Assembly (NCBI GenBank): GCA_036507005.1
Contig: DASXQT010000070.1
Location: 1-64,000, forward strand
Source: WS-2 sp036507005
GTDB taxonomy: Bacteria > Eisenbacteria > RBG-16-71-46
DNA: 64,000 bases
Direction: 5' to 3'
The notes below the pieces were generated by a model. That model was not told the DNA's origin. It saw nothing but the letters and a program-made list of their open reading frames with translations, and made no database searches. The position numbers were made by a program, and so were the translations under genes. Numbering within the stretch: the first letter of the stretch is position 1; each line of letters opens with the position of its first letter. This document shows positions 8,286 through 16,494 of the stretch, piece after piece.

Positions 8286-9536
8286 CTACTTGCGACGCGC
8301 CGCCGCCACCGCCTGGTTGCGGAGCCGGAAGTGGTCCGCCGCCTGCTCCGCCCACGAGGCACTCTCCCCCACCAGCGTGGTGAGCTTGACCGGCCGGCCT
8401 CCGCGCACGTAGATGCGCGTCACCCGCTTGCCGATCGTGCACATCACCTCGTAGGGGATGGTCTCGCTCCCGCGGGCGACCTCCTCGAGGGTCAGCACCT
8501 CGTCGTGCTGGTCGCCGAACAGCACCACCTCGTCGCCCACCGCCGCCTCCGGCGCCTCCGCGAGGTCCACCATGGTGAGGTCCATCGTGACGCGCCCCAG
8601 GATCGGCACGCGGCGCCCGCCGACCAGCATCTGCCCGCGGTTCGAGAGCAGCCACGAGTAGCCGTGGCCGTAGCCCACCGCGACCACGCCCATGCGCGTC
8701 GCCCGCGGCGTCACGTAGGTGCGCCCGTAGCTCACGCTCGAGCCGGCGGGCAGGTCGCGCACCTGGACCAGCCGGCTCTTGAAGGCCATGACCGGCGAGA
8801 GCGGCAGGTCGGAGGGCGCGTTGGGCGGCCGGTGCCCGTAGGCGATGAGCCCGATCCGCACCGCGTCGAAGCGGGCCTCGGGGAGGTTGAGCGTGCCCGC
8901 GCTGTTGTCGGCGTGGACGCGGGGCGGACGGAGGCCGCGTTCGGCCAGGCGCCGGAGCAGCGCGCCGAAGCGGCTCACCTGCTCGCGCGCGAAGGAGAGG
9001 TCCTCGGCGTCGGCGTCGGGAAAGTGGGTGTAGACGCTCGCGAGCCGGAGCCCGGGAAGCGAGGTCGCGTGCTCGAGGAACCGCTCCGCCTCCTCCTCGC
9101 GGACGCCGATGCGCCCCATGCCCGTGTCCACCTCGACGTGGAAGCGGAGCGGGCGGCCGCTCGAGGCCGAGGCCGCGGAGAGCGCGCGCGCGAAGTCGAG
9201 GTCGCACACCGTGGGATCGAGTCCGTGGCCGACCGCCTCGGCGATCTCGCTTTCGAGGAGCGGCGAGAGCACGACGACCGGGAGCCGGCAGCCCGCCCTC
9301 CGGAGCTGGATCCCCTCGTGGAGCGTGGCGACGCCGAGCTGCGACACGCCCTCGCGCTCGGCGGCCGCGGCCATTTCGACCGCGCCGTGCCCGTAGGCGT
9401 CGGCCTTGACGACCAGCAGGATCTCCTGCGGCGCGGGCGGCGTCGCTCCGCGCGCCAGACGCTCGCGCACCGCGCGCAGGTTGGCCGCGAAGCGGTCGAG
9501 GTCCACCTCGACCCACGTGGAAACCGGCATCGGCAC
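8286..9536 (-). CDS. alr: alanine racemase
   Basis: PLP enzyme converting L- to D-alanine for peptidoglycan. The PLP lysine lies in LLVVKADAYGHG (about residue 45) and the catalytic tyrosine in SSVSYGRTY; residues VAVGYGHGYSW follow. The GTG at 9536 is chosen because GAGGAGGG stands 6 nt upstream; an ATG two codons later (9530) is the alternative. 416 aa against a usual 360-400. First gene of an operon that otherwise salvages nucleosides and deoxyribose, an unusual partnership. A candidate promoter lies at 9622-9650. Confidence 0.94.
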   Translation of the reverse strand: MPMPVSTWVEVDLDRFAANLRAVRERLARGATPPAPQEILLVVKADAYGHGAVEMAAAAEREGVSQLGVATLHEGIQLRRAGCRLPVVVLSPLLESEIAEAVGHGLDPTVCDLDFARALSAASASSGRPLRFHVEVDTGMGRIGVREEEAERFLEHATSLPGLRLASVYTHFPDADAEDLSFAREQVSRFGALLRRLAERGLRPPRVHADNSAGTLNLPEARFDAVRIGLIAYGHRPPNAPSDLPLSPVMAFKSRLVQVRDLPAGSSVSYGRTYVTPRATRMGVVAVGYGHGYSWLLSNRGQMLVGGRRVPILGRVTMDLTMVDLAEAPEAAVGDEVVLFGDQHDEVLTLEEVARGSETIPYEVMCTIGKRVTRIYVRGGRPVKLTTLVGESASWAEQAADHFRLRNQAVAAARRK

Positions 9537-9621
9537 GCGCTTCCCTCCTCGACGCGCGGCCCGGCGGCTCAGGCGCCGGCGCGCGGGTGCTCGGGGCATG
9601 GAGGCAGGCTGGAAGGCTGGT

Positions 9622-9650
9622 AGCATAGAGGCGCGATGGTGCTCACGCAA
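9622..9650 (-). promoter_or_regulatory. candidate promoter of the alr-deo operon
   Basis: On the minus strand TTGCGT (9650-9645) is followed after 17 bp by TATGCT (9627-9622). It would give a leader of about 75 nt before the alr GTG. Match to consensus is moderate (3/6 and 4/6). Confidence 0.3.
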
Positions 9651-9734
9651 TCCTGCGCCGATCCGGATTCGCGTTCCAGACGTTCGGCGGTCCTCCGCCT
9701 CGGATGAATGTCCGCGCCGGGCACTACTACATCA

Positions 9735-9766
9735 CGGCGGCCACCCTCAGCCGAGGGTGGCCGCCG
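9735..9766 (-). terminator. 14-bp perfect hairpin
   Basis: The arms 9735-9748 and 9753-9766 are perfect complements around a 4-nt loop (AGCC). The hairpin follows the stop of the gene at 9806-10615 by about 40 nt, so it probably ends that transcript. There is no U tract on either strand, so it may act as a 3' stabiliser or a Rho-assisted stop. Confidence 0.5.
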
Positions 9767-9805
9767 GAGGACCCGATTCGAATGGGACAGCCGGTCACTC
9801 CATGG

Positions 9806-10615
9806 TCACCGATAGATGGTCTTCAGCCCGCCCCACGTCGCCCGGCGCGTGGCCGTCGGGGGAATCTCCTTCTTTGCGCCGTCGGACCAGAAGGTCTTGT
9901 TGATCGCATCCGGCTGGAGGTGTCCGGTCCATGCGTGGACCGGCGCCCCCAGATCGCCGGAGAGCTTCTCCACGAAACCCTGGCCTGCAGTGCCCTGGGC
10001 CGTGTTGCAGGATACGAGCACGAGGTTCTGGAGCAGGCCTCGGACTGCACCCACGAATTTCGTTTGGGCCGCCTGGCCTGCTTCCGTGTCGTGATTCAGC
10101 CGGTCTTCGCCCACCTTGACGCTTCCCGGCCGCCCGTGCCCGACGATGACGAGATGAATTGGATTGTTGCCGTTCGCGGCGTAGGCGGCGAGGACCGCCG
10201 CGATGAGGTCCTGTACGCTGTTGATGTTCACGATGGTAAAGCCCGCCTTCCCGAGGACCTGCCGCGCGTTGTCCAGCGCCTTCCGCTTCCCGGCGTTCCC
10301 TACGGCCGCCTGAACGGCCGCGATCGCGCCTGGGGTCCGGAGCTTGGGGTAAAAGTTCGTGTCGCTCACGGAGGCGGCGATGAACTCCGTCTCCCCCAGG
10401 TTGCAGGTAGCGTCGCAGAACTCGACCTCGTCCAGTCCGAGGCACACGTGGAGGGTATCCTCCCCCGGCCCGCACGTCTGTGCGCGAATGCCCTGCGGCC
10501 AAGCGGCGACACCCGCCAACAAGACCGCAGCAACCACCGCCGTCGCGCGCAGCCGTGGAAGTCTGTCGGCTTGGAAGAGATGAGCGACAATACTCCAGCC
10601 GTGCCGAGTGTTCAT
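9806..10615 (-). CDS. secreted protein with His/Cys dyad (clan CD-like fold)
   Basis: 269 aa with an N-terminal signal peptide (hydrophobic stretch about residues 25-45, ending near IRAQ). The mature part has LVIVGHGRPGS and, about 45 residues later, LVLVSCNTAQG, the spacing and context of the His and Cys of DUF4347/C80/CHAT-type clan CD cysteine peptidases; peptidase activity is inference. An N-terminal CGPG...CLG...CDATC cluster may form disulphides. The C-terminus reads RRATWGGLKTIYR, almost the same tail as the unrelated secreted protein at 37359-38567, suggesting a shared sorting signal. Appears monocistronic, with a hairpin downstream. Confidence 0.75.
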   Translation of the reverse strand: MNTRHGWSIVAHLFQADRLPRLRATAVVAAVLLAGVAAWPQGIRAQTCGPGEDTLHVCLGLDEVEFCDATCNLGETEFIAASVSDTNFYPKLRTPGAIAAVQAAVGNAGKRKALDNARQVLGKAGFTIVNINSVQDLIAAVLAAYAANGNNPIHLVIVGHGRPGSVKVGEDRLNHDTEAGQAAQTKFVGAVRGLLQNLVLVSCNTAQGTAGQGFVEKLSGDLGAPVHAWTGHLQPDAINKTFWSDGAKKEIPPTATRRATWGGLKTIYR

Positions 10616-10797
10616 GGTCCTTCCTCCTTTCCTGTCTGCGAAACCTCGAGGATCCGAGCCGTCCCCCGGGTGGTGTTTACGTCCGGTGTCGGAACAGCAC
10701 TAGGCGCGCCGGTCGGACTTGGTTTCCGACGCTTCGCCGCCGAAACTATGGACCGCAGGCGGGAACCGCTCAAGCAAGATATGCAATCCTGCGCCAG

Positions 10798-11388
10798 ATG
10801 CGGCGGTGCGAGGTGGACCTGAGCTGGCTGCTCGCGATCGGCGCCGGCGTGGGGATCGCCGCCGCCTGCGGCCTGCGCGCCTTCCTGCCGCTGCTCTTCC
10901 TCGGGGTCGCGGCGCGCGCCGAGCTCGTCCACCTGCGCGCGGGCTCGGAGTGGCTCTCCTCCGACCTCGCGCTGCTCGCGCTCGGGGTCGCGGCCGTGCT
11001 CGAGATCGCGGCCGACAAGATCCCGGTGGTCGACCACGCGCTCGACGCGGTGGCCACGGTGCTGCGCCCCGCCGCCGCGTGGCTGGGCGCCTATGCGGTG
11101 CTGGGGCCATGGCCGTCGCCGTGGGGACAAATCGTGGCGCTCGTGCTCGCGGGGCTCACGCTCTCGTTCCACGCGGTCAAGGCCAAGCTCAGGCTCGGGA
11201 GCACGGCCGCGACGATGGGGCTCGGGAACCCGCTGCTCTCGGCCGCGGAGGACGCGGTCTCGTTCCTCCTGTGCTGGGCGGTGCTGGCTCCGTTCCTGGC
11301 GCTGCTGGGCGCAGCGCTCGCGGTCTGGCTCGTGAGCCGGCGCGCGGGCCATCGAGGCGCTCTGGTGAAGGGCCGGCCGCTCGGCTAA
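10798..11388 (+). CDS. DUF4126 family integral membrane protein
   Basis: 196 aa, almost wholly hydrophobic with about four to five membrane segments. The opening LSWLLAIGAGVGIAAACGLR, the central LEIAADKIPVVDHALD and GNPLLSAAEDAVSF match the DUF4126 family as I know it; the function of that family is unknown. The ATG at 10798 lacks a clear ribosome site; a GTG five codons later is possible. Ends 10 nt before mazG, so the two are probably co-transcribed. Confidence 0.85.
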   Translation: MRRCEVDLSWLLAIGAGVGIAAACGLRAFLPLLFLGVAARAELVHLRAGSEWLSSDLALLALGVAAVLEIAADKIPVVDHALDAVATVLRPAAAWLGAYAVLGPWPSPWGQIVALVLAGLTLSFHAVKAKLRLGSTAATMGLGNPLLSAAEDAVSFLLCWAVLAPFLALLGAALAVWLVSRRAGHRGALVKGRPLG

Positions 11389-11398
11389 TCTCGGGCGC

Positions 11399-12208
11399 AT
11401 GGATCGCGATCAGAAGGCGTTCGCGGAGCTGGTGGGCGTGTGCCGCAGGCTGCGCGGTCCGGACGGGTGCCCGTGGGACCGCGAGCAGACGCTCGAGAGC
11501 ATGACGCCCTACCTGACCGAGGAGGCGGCCGAATCGGCGGAGGCCATCGCCTCGGGCGATCCCGAGCGGGTCGCGGAGGAGGTCGGAGACCTGGCGTTCC
11601 TCGCCGTCTTCTGCCTCGAGCTCCTGAACGAGAAGGGCGGCCCCTCGCTCGCCGATGCGCTGGAGCGCGCCGCGGCCAAGCTCGTTCGCCGGCATCCCCA
11701 CGTCTACGGCACCACGCAGCTCTCGGGGAGCGAAGCGGCCTACCGCCAGTGGCAGGAGATCAAGAAGGCCGAGAAGGGTGAGACGGCGGCCTCGCTCCTC
11801 GGCGACCAGCCGCGCGGGCTCCCGGCGCTGATCGCCGCCTACCGCACGCAGGAGAAGGCCGGCGCGGTGGGCTTCGACTGGCCCGAGACCGCGGGCGCGC
11901 TCGCCAAGGTGCGCGAGGAGCTGGGCGAGATCGAGCGCGAGCTCGGAGGCGACGTCACCCCCGCGCTCGCGCGGGAGATCGGCGACCTGCTGTTCTCGGT
12001 CGTGAACGTCGCGCGGCGCCTGGGCGTGGATCCCGAGCGCGAGCTGCGGGCCGCGACCCACCGTTTCCGCGACCGCTTCCGGCACGTCGAGAGCCGCCTC
12101 GCCGAGCGCGGGCGCACCCCGGCGCAGGCCACGCTCGCCGAGATGGACGCGCTGTGGGACGAGGCCAAGGCCCGGGCGGGCGCCTCGCCCGCGGGCGGGG
12201 AGTCGTGA
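11399..12208 (+). CDS. mazG: nucleoside triphosphate pyrophosphohydrolase MazG
   Basis: All-alpha NTP pyrophosphohydrolase that hydrolyses (d)NTPs to monophosphates and PPi, cleaning aberrant nucleotides. The N-terminal domain has RLRGPDGCPWDREQT and EEAAESAEAI followed by EEVGDLAFLAVF (the EExxE and ExxD metal motifs); the second MazG domain repeats this with KVREELGEIE and REIGDLLFSVVNVAR. 269 aa, normal. A TAATCT hexamer 7 nt before the ATG and the lack of a Shine-Dalgarno suggest a leaderless start or coupling from the upstream gene. The stop overlaps the next start (TGATG). Confidence 0.95.
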   Translation: MDRDQKAFAELVGVCRRLRGPDGCPWDREQTLESMTPYLTEEAAESAEAIASGDPERVAEEVGDLAFLAVFCLELLNEKGGPSLADALERAAAKLVRRHPHVYGTTQLSGSEAAYRQWQEIKKAEKGETAASLLGDQPRGLPALIAAYRTQEKAGAVGFDWPETAGALAKVREELGEIERELGGDVTPALAREIGDLLFSVVNVARRLGVDPERELRAATHRFRDRFRHVESRLAERGRTPAQATLAEMDALWDEAKARAGASPAGGES

Positions 12209-12510
12209 TGGAGACGGCTCCCTCCCGCTCCGCGGCGCTCTTCCTGCAGCTCGTGCTCGGGCTCCAGCAGGGCGGCATGATGGCGCTCGGGAAGCTGATG
12301 AACCCGGTCACGCGCAAGATCGAGGTGAATCTCGAGGCGGCGCGCGACACCATCGACACGCTCGCCGCGCTCGAGGGGCGCACCCGCGGCAACCTGGAAT
12401 CCGACGAGGCCCGCGTGCTCCAGCAGGCGCTCACCGACCTGAGGCTCAACTACGTCGAGGAGCTGAAGAAGTCGGGCTCGCAGGCGAAGGAGCCGGCCGC
12501 GGGCTCGTAG
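12208..12510 (+). CDS. DUF1844 family protein
   Basis: 100-aa soluble protein. FLQLVLGLQQGGMMALG, then NPVTRKIEVNLEAARDTIDT and LTDLRLNYVEEL follow the DUF1844 pattern closely (helical, FM..LV...Q...LG..., DL..AR..IDLL). The family role is unknown. The ATG overlaps the mazG stop by one base. Convergent with the RlmI-like gene, only 9 nt away. Confidence 0.85.
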   Translation: METAPSRSAALFLQLVLGLQQGGMMALGKLMNPVTRKIEVNLEAARDTIDTLAALEGRTRGNLESDEARVLQQALTDLRLNYVEELKKSGSQAKEPAAGS

Positions 12511-12519
12511 CGCGGCCGG

Positions 12520-13704
12520 TCAGATCGCCTCGAGCACCGCGCACTTGAGGTAGTGGGTCTCGGGCACCGCGAGGAGCTGGGGGTGGTCGGGCGACTCCCC
12601 CTCCCACTCGAGCAGCCGGAACGGCCGGTGAGCCGCGCGCGCCGACTCGAGCAGCACCTGGCGGAAGAGCGCGTCGTCCAGGTGGTGGCTGCACGAGCAG
12701 GTGACGAGCACGCCCTCCTCGTCCAGCATCGCCATGGCCGCGCGATTCAGCTCGCGGTAGGCGCGCGCCCCCGCGGCGAGGTGGCGGCGCGCCTTGATCA
12801 GCGCGGGCGGGTCGAGCACCACCAGTCCGAAGCGCTCGCCGGCGCGCTCGAGCTCGCGCGCCGCGTCGAAGGCGTCGGCGCGGCGCAGCGTCACGCGGTC
12901 GGCGAGGCCGTTGCGCTCGAGGTTGCGTGCCGCCGCCTCGAGCGCGGGGCCCGAGGAATCCACCGCCAGCACCGAGCGCGCCGCGCCGCGCGCGGCGTGC
13001 AGGCTCCACTCGCCCTGGTAGCAGAAGAGGTCGAGCACGCGCCGGTCGCGCGCGCGCACCTCGGCGCGGCGGCGGTTCAGGCGCTGGTCGAGGAAGAGCC
13101 CGGTCTTCTGCCCGCGGTGGAGATCGGCCTCGACCCGGAACCCCTCGAGCTCGACCTCGATCCGCTCCGGGACCTCGCCCCACCACACGCCGCGCTCGAG
13201 CGGCAGCCCCTCGAGCGTCCGCAGCGGCGAGTCGGCGACCCGGAGCGCGCCGCGCGGCGCGAGCGCCTCCTCGAGCGCCGCGCGCACCAGGTCGGCGCGC
13301 ACCTCCATCCCCAGCGTCTGGATCTGCACCGCGAGCACGTCGGCGTAGCGATCCACCACCAGGCCGGGAAGCTGGTCCGCCTCGCCGTGCACGAGGCGCA
13401 GCGTGCGCTCGCCCGGCAGCAGGCGCTCGCGCAGCCGCACGGCGCGCTCGATCCGCTTGACGAAGAACCCGAGGTCGATCTCGTCGCGCCCGCGCGTGAG
13501 GAGCCGGGCGCAGATCAGGCTGTGGTGGTTGAAGTAGGCGCGGCCCAGGAATGCGCCGCGCCAGTCCGCGATCTCGACCAGGCCGCCGTCCTCGGGCGCG
13601 CCCTCGATCGCGGCCACCTCGTTGCTGAAGATCCACGGGTGCCCGCCGCGCACGCGGCGGTCCTGGTTCTTGCGCAGCACGAGACGCGGGGCGCCACCCG
13701 GCAT
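12520..13704 (-). CDS. RlmI-like 23S rRNA (cytosine-C5) methyltransferase
   Basis: SAM-dependent rRNA methyltransferase of the RlmI/RlmK type (E. coli RlmI makes m5C1962). The N-terminal PUA-like domain contains RRVRGGHPWIFSNEV; a linker domain with GLVVDRYADVLAVQ follows; the Rossmann fold has HRGQKTGLFLDQRLNR, motif I LDLFCYQGEWSLHAA and the catalytic motif VVLDPPALIK, and the conserved cysteine is in LVTCSCSHHL. 394 aa, matching RlmI. The ATG at 13704 lies 14 nt after the agmatinase stop. Exact target base inferred from family only. Confidence 0.88.
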   Translation of the reverse strand: MPGGAPRLVLRKNQDRRVRGGHPWIFSNEVAAIEGAPEDGGLVEIADWRGAFLGRAYFNHHSLICARLLTRGRDEIDLGFFVKRIERAVRLRERLLPGERTLRLVHGEADQLPGLVVDRYADVLAVQIQTLGMEVRADLVRAALEEALAPRGALRVADSPLRTLEGLPLERGVWWGEVPERIEVELEGFRVEADLHRGQKTGLFLDQRLNRRRAEVRARDRRVLDLFCYQGEWSLHAARGAARSVLAVDSSGPALEAAARNLERNGLADRVTLRRADAFDAARELERAGERFGLVVLDPPALIKARRHLAAGARAYRELNRAAMAMLDEEGVLVTCSCSHHLDDALFRQVLLESARAAHRPFRLLEWEGESPDHPQLLAVPETHYLKCAVLEAI

Positions 13705-13718
13705 CGGCCGCTCGGAGA

Positions 13719-14630
13719 TCAGGCGGTGCGCAGCGCGGCGGAGGAGACGCTCGCGAGCGCCAGCCCCATCAGGCGGTAGGCGAGCCGTGCGGCGAGGAAG
13801 TCGGAGGCCACCTGGCCGGCGATGGGGGCCAGCTCCACGATGTCGAATCCCACGATCCGGTGGCGCCTGGCGACCGCCGCGAGCAGGTCCACCGCTTCGT
13901 ACCAGTCGAGCCCGCCGGGCTCGGGCGTGCCGGTCGCGGGGAGCACTCCCGGATCGAGGGCGTCGAGGTCGAAGGTCACGTAGACCTCGTCCGTGAGCGC
14001 GTTCAGGATGGGCTCCCAGCGGCCCTGGAGCGCGCGGAACGCGCGCGCGCTCCAGAGCGGCGCGGGCTCGCGCTCCAGCACCTTCGCCTCCTCCTCGCTC
14101 ATCGAGCGGATCCCGACCGACGCGGCGGGCACCCTCTCGCGCACGCGCCGCATCACGCACGCGTGGCTGTAGGGCGAGTCGAGATACCGGTCGCGCATGT
14201 CGGCGTGCGCGTCGAGCTGGAGCACCGACAGGCCGCGGAAGCGCGCGGCCGCGGCGCGCACCGCCCCGGCGGTGAGGCTGTGCTCGCCCCCGAGCATCGC
14301 GGGCAGCTTGCCGCGGTCCAGGATCCAGCCCACCGCCTGCTCGACGCGCTGCGCCATGGCCTCGGGCCCGAGCGCCGTGGGCTCGAGCTCGGGCAGCGTG
14401 TGGATGCCGGCGCGGTAGGTGGCGGCGCCAAGCTCCTCGTCCCACAGCTCCATGTTCTGCGAGGCGGCGAGGATCGCGCGCGGGCCCCAGCGGGTCCCGC
14501 CCTGGTAGGTGGTGCTGAAGTCGTAGGGAGCCGGCTGCACGACGACGCGCGCGCGCTCGAGCGCGGCGTGCTCTTCCTCGAGCCCGCCGAAGTTGAAGGG
14601 CAGCCCGGTCGGCCAGTCGGGGCGGTTCAC
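13719..14630 (-). CDS. speB: agmatinase/arginase-family ureohydrolase
   Basis: Binuclear manganese enzyme that hydrolyses agmatine (to putrescine and urea) or a related guanidino compound. Metal motifs in order: LGGEHSLT, LQLDAHADMRD, and VTFDLDALDPGVLPATGTPEPGGL, with a later FDIVELAP. N-terminal PYDFSTTYQGGTRWGP is typical of the agmatinase branch. 303 aa, normal. Substrate is inferred: guanidinobutyrase or another ureohydrolase cannot be excluded and no polyamine genes flank it. Followed directly by the RlmI-like gene. Confidence 0.88.
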   Translation of the reverse strand: MNRPDWPTGLPFNFGGLEEEHAALERARVVVQPAPYDFSTTYQGGTRWGPRAILAASQNMELWDEELGAATYRAGIHTLPELEPTALGPEAMAQRVEQAVGWILDRGKLPAMLGGEHSLTAGAVRAAAARFRGLSVLQLDAHADMRDRYLDSPYSHACVMRRVRERVPAASVGIRSMSEEEAKVLEREPAPLWSARAFRALQGRWEPILNALTDEVYVTFDLDALDPGVLPATGTPEPGGLDWYEAVDLLAAVARRHRIVGFDIVELAPIAGQVASDFLAARLAYRLMGLALASVSSAALRTA

Positions 14631-14837
14631 GGGGCGCTCTCTCGCCGGGGCTCGGCGGCGATGGACGGGTCCGCGGCTCCGGTCAACCTTGCCGGACCGC
14701 GGCGCGGGACGCGGGGGCCGAAACCCTGCGGCGCTCGGCGCGGGGGTGCGGGCCGAATCCGACTCGAGGCTCAGCCACGTCGGTCCGGCCAGCGCGACTT
14801 GCGTCGATTGCCCCCTCCGATTCCCGCCGGGTGCCGC

Positions 14838-15080
14838 TCATTCCTCGGACGGCGTCTCTTCCTCGAAGTCGTCGATGTCGTCTTCGTTGCCTTCGTACTC
14901 CTCGTCGAAGTCCTCCTCGAACTCCTCTTCGTCGAGGTCCTCGTCGCCCTCCTCGAGGTCGTCGTCCTCGAAGAGCTCGTCGTCCTCTTCCTCGTCGCCC
15001 TCGTCCCCGTAGCCTTCAGCCTCGTCTTCGGGTTCGAAGCCGAAATCTTCCTCGCCGGGGACTTCTTTCTTGCGCTTCAT
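14838..15080 (-). CDS. small highly acidic protein
   Basis: 80 aa, with well over half of the residues Asp or Glu after a short basic start (MKRKKEVPGEED); also Tyr, Phe and Gly scattered through the acidic runs. No cysteine, no membrane segment, presumably disordered. The ATG has TGAGGG 5-6 nt upstream. It is preceded by the best-matching promoter in the window (15208-15235), so it is probably well expressed. It resembles acidic tails of chaperone or RNA-polymerase delta-type proteins only in composition; no family is recognised. Confidence 0.7.
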   Translation of the reverse strand: MKRKKEVPGEEDFGFEPEDEAEGYGDEGDEEEDDELFEDDDLEEGDEDLDEEEFEEDFDEEYEGNEDDIDDFEEETPSEE

Positions 15081-15207
15081 GGCACCCTCAGGCGGATGGC
15101 TCGGCGCGGCGTGCGCCGGGTCGCGAATGCTGGAGCCTCTCGCTCCACGCGCGCATTGGATGCCGAATACAGCACCCCGTTGCGCGCCTTCCTGAAAAAG
15201 CACCGGC

Positions 15208-15235
15208 AGTATACGGAGCACTTTCGCTCCGTCAA
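15208..15235 (-). promoter_or_regulatory. strong promoter of the acidic-protein gene
   Basis: TTGACG (15235-15230), a 16-bp spacer and TATACT (15213-15208) on the minus strand, 5/6 matches in both boxes. The spacer itself is an inverted repeat (GAGC...GCTC), a possible operator. Leader of about 120 nt to the ATG at 15080. Confidence 0.6.
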
Positions 15236-15425
15236 TAACAAATCGGCCCCTGCATCCTGGAAGGACAGCGGAATCTCGTATGTGGCGCGGGCCCTCCGGG
15301 GGCCCTGAAAGGGGGTCCGGCCCCGGGTGCCGGAAGGAGCTTGCCCACCGCCTGAGGCGTGCCCGTGCCCGAATCGGGCGCTCCGCCGGGATCGGGAGGC
15401 GGGAGCGCGCGGGAGACGGAAGGAA

Positions 15426-15502
15426 TGGCGGGGTTGACGGGACTCGAACCCGCGACCTCCTGCGTGACAGGCAGGCGTTCTAACCAACTGAACTACAACC
15501 CC
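15426..15502 (-). tRNA. tRNA-Asp (GUC)
   Basis: 77-nt cloverleaf on the minus strand: acceptor GGGGTTG/CAACCCC, T8A9, D arm GTTC...GAAC, anticodon stem CCTGC/GCAGG around loop CTGTCAC (anticodon GTC), T arm with GGTTCGAGTCC, discriminator G73 (the aspartate identity base) and an encoded CCA (15428-15426). A GC-rich hairpin at 15289-15305 could be its terminator. The 345-nt stretch 15081-15425 between it and the acidic gene otherwise holds only that gene's promoter. Confidence 0.97.
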
Positions 15503-15655
15503 GCGGTGGGTCGGGCCGCGCGTTGGCGCATCCGGTCCCGCGCGGGCGGCGCAGGATAGCGACCGCGATTCGGAAGTGTCAAACGGCGCGGGACTCCTGG
15601 ACTCCTGGCCGCTCCGCCGGAGGCCCCGGGCCGGTCGCGACCGGTCCAGGCTGAA

Positions 15656-16492
15656 TCAGAGCGCGCGCTTCCGGAATGCCCGCAAGCCGAGCGTGAGGGT
15701 CACCGCGATGTAGCCGATCGCCCACCACACCATCGCCGCGCTCGGCACCGAGACGGGCGAGAAGGGCGTGGCGGAGAGCTCGCGCATGAGGGTCGGCTGC
15801 ATCTGATAGGCGGCCAGATTCCACAGCGCCTCGCTCGGCATGATGAGGCTCGACACGGTGCCCACGTTGCGGGCCGCGACGTTGTCGGCGAACGTGCCGA
15901 TCTGCTCCACCCAGTTGCCGATGAACGCGAGGCCGTAGAGCCCGAACACCATCATGCCGTTGGTGATGGTCGAGAGTCGCGCGCCGCCGGCGATCGAGAG
16001 CGTCAGCAGCACGGTGGCCTCGAGCAGCAGGAGCGGCAGCCCGCGCTCGATGTGGGGCGGCGTGAATTGCCCCGAGGCGCGCACCACGATCAGCACCCCG
16101 GCCACCAGCAGCACGAAGTAGCCGGCCGTCACCAGCCAGTGCCCCAGCCACTTGCCGAGCACGATGTCGGAGCGACGGACCGGCTTGGCCGCCAGGGTCT
16201 GGATCACGCCCGAGGCGATCTCGCCCGAGAGCGTATCCACCGGGAGCAGCACCGCGGTCATCACCACCAGCCGGCTGGCGGCGAACAGCCCCGCCAGGGT
16301 GAGCGCGTTGAGCATCACGCGCCGCTCGATGAACGTGAGGCCGTGGCTCCCGTTCAGCTCGCGGATCATGAAGTGCAGCCCGATCGCGAACAGCGCGAGG
16401 AACGCCGCCCCGCAGATCAGCGCGGCCGTCAGGATCCGCCGGCGCATCGCCTCGTGCAGGGTGAGGTGGGCGATGGTGAGCAGGTCGCGCAT
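15656..16492 (-). CDS. ABC-2-type exporter permease
   Basis: 278-aa membrane subunit with about six transmembrane segments (near residues 20-42, 65-90, 120-140, 155-175, 180-205 and 245-268). The conserved cytoplasmic stretch VDTLSGEIASGVIQTLAAKPVRRSDIVLGKWLG is the pattern seen in ABC-2 permeases of the NosY/YhgE type (quoted here only as a description of residues about 85-120). The ATG at 16492 is 2 nt after the ATPase stop. Last gene of a sigma/anti-sigma/ABC operon; substrate unknown. Confidence 0.82.
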   Translation of the reverse strand: MRDLLTIAHLTLHEAMRRRILTAALICGAAFLALFAIGLHFMIRELNGSHGLTFIERRVMLNALTLAGLFAASRLVVMTAVLLPVDTLSGEIASGVIQTLAAKPVRRSDIVLGKWLGHWLVTAGYFVLLVAGVLIVVRASGQFTPPHIERGLPLLLLEATVLLTLSIAGGARLSTITNGMMVFGLYGLAFIGNWVEQIGTFADNVAARNVGTVSSLIMPSEALWNLAAYQMQPTLMRELSATPFSPVSVPSAAMVWWAIGYIAVTLTLGLRAFRKRAL

Positions 16493-16494
16493 CG

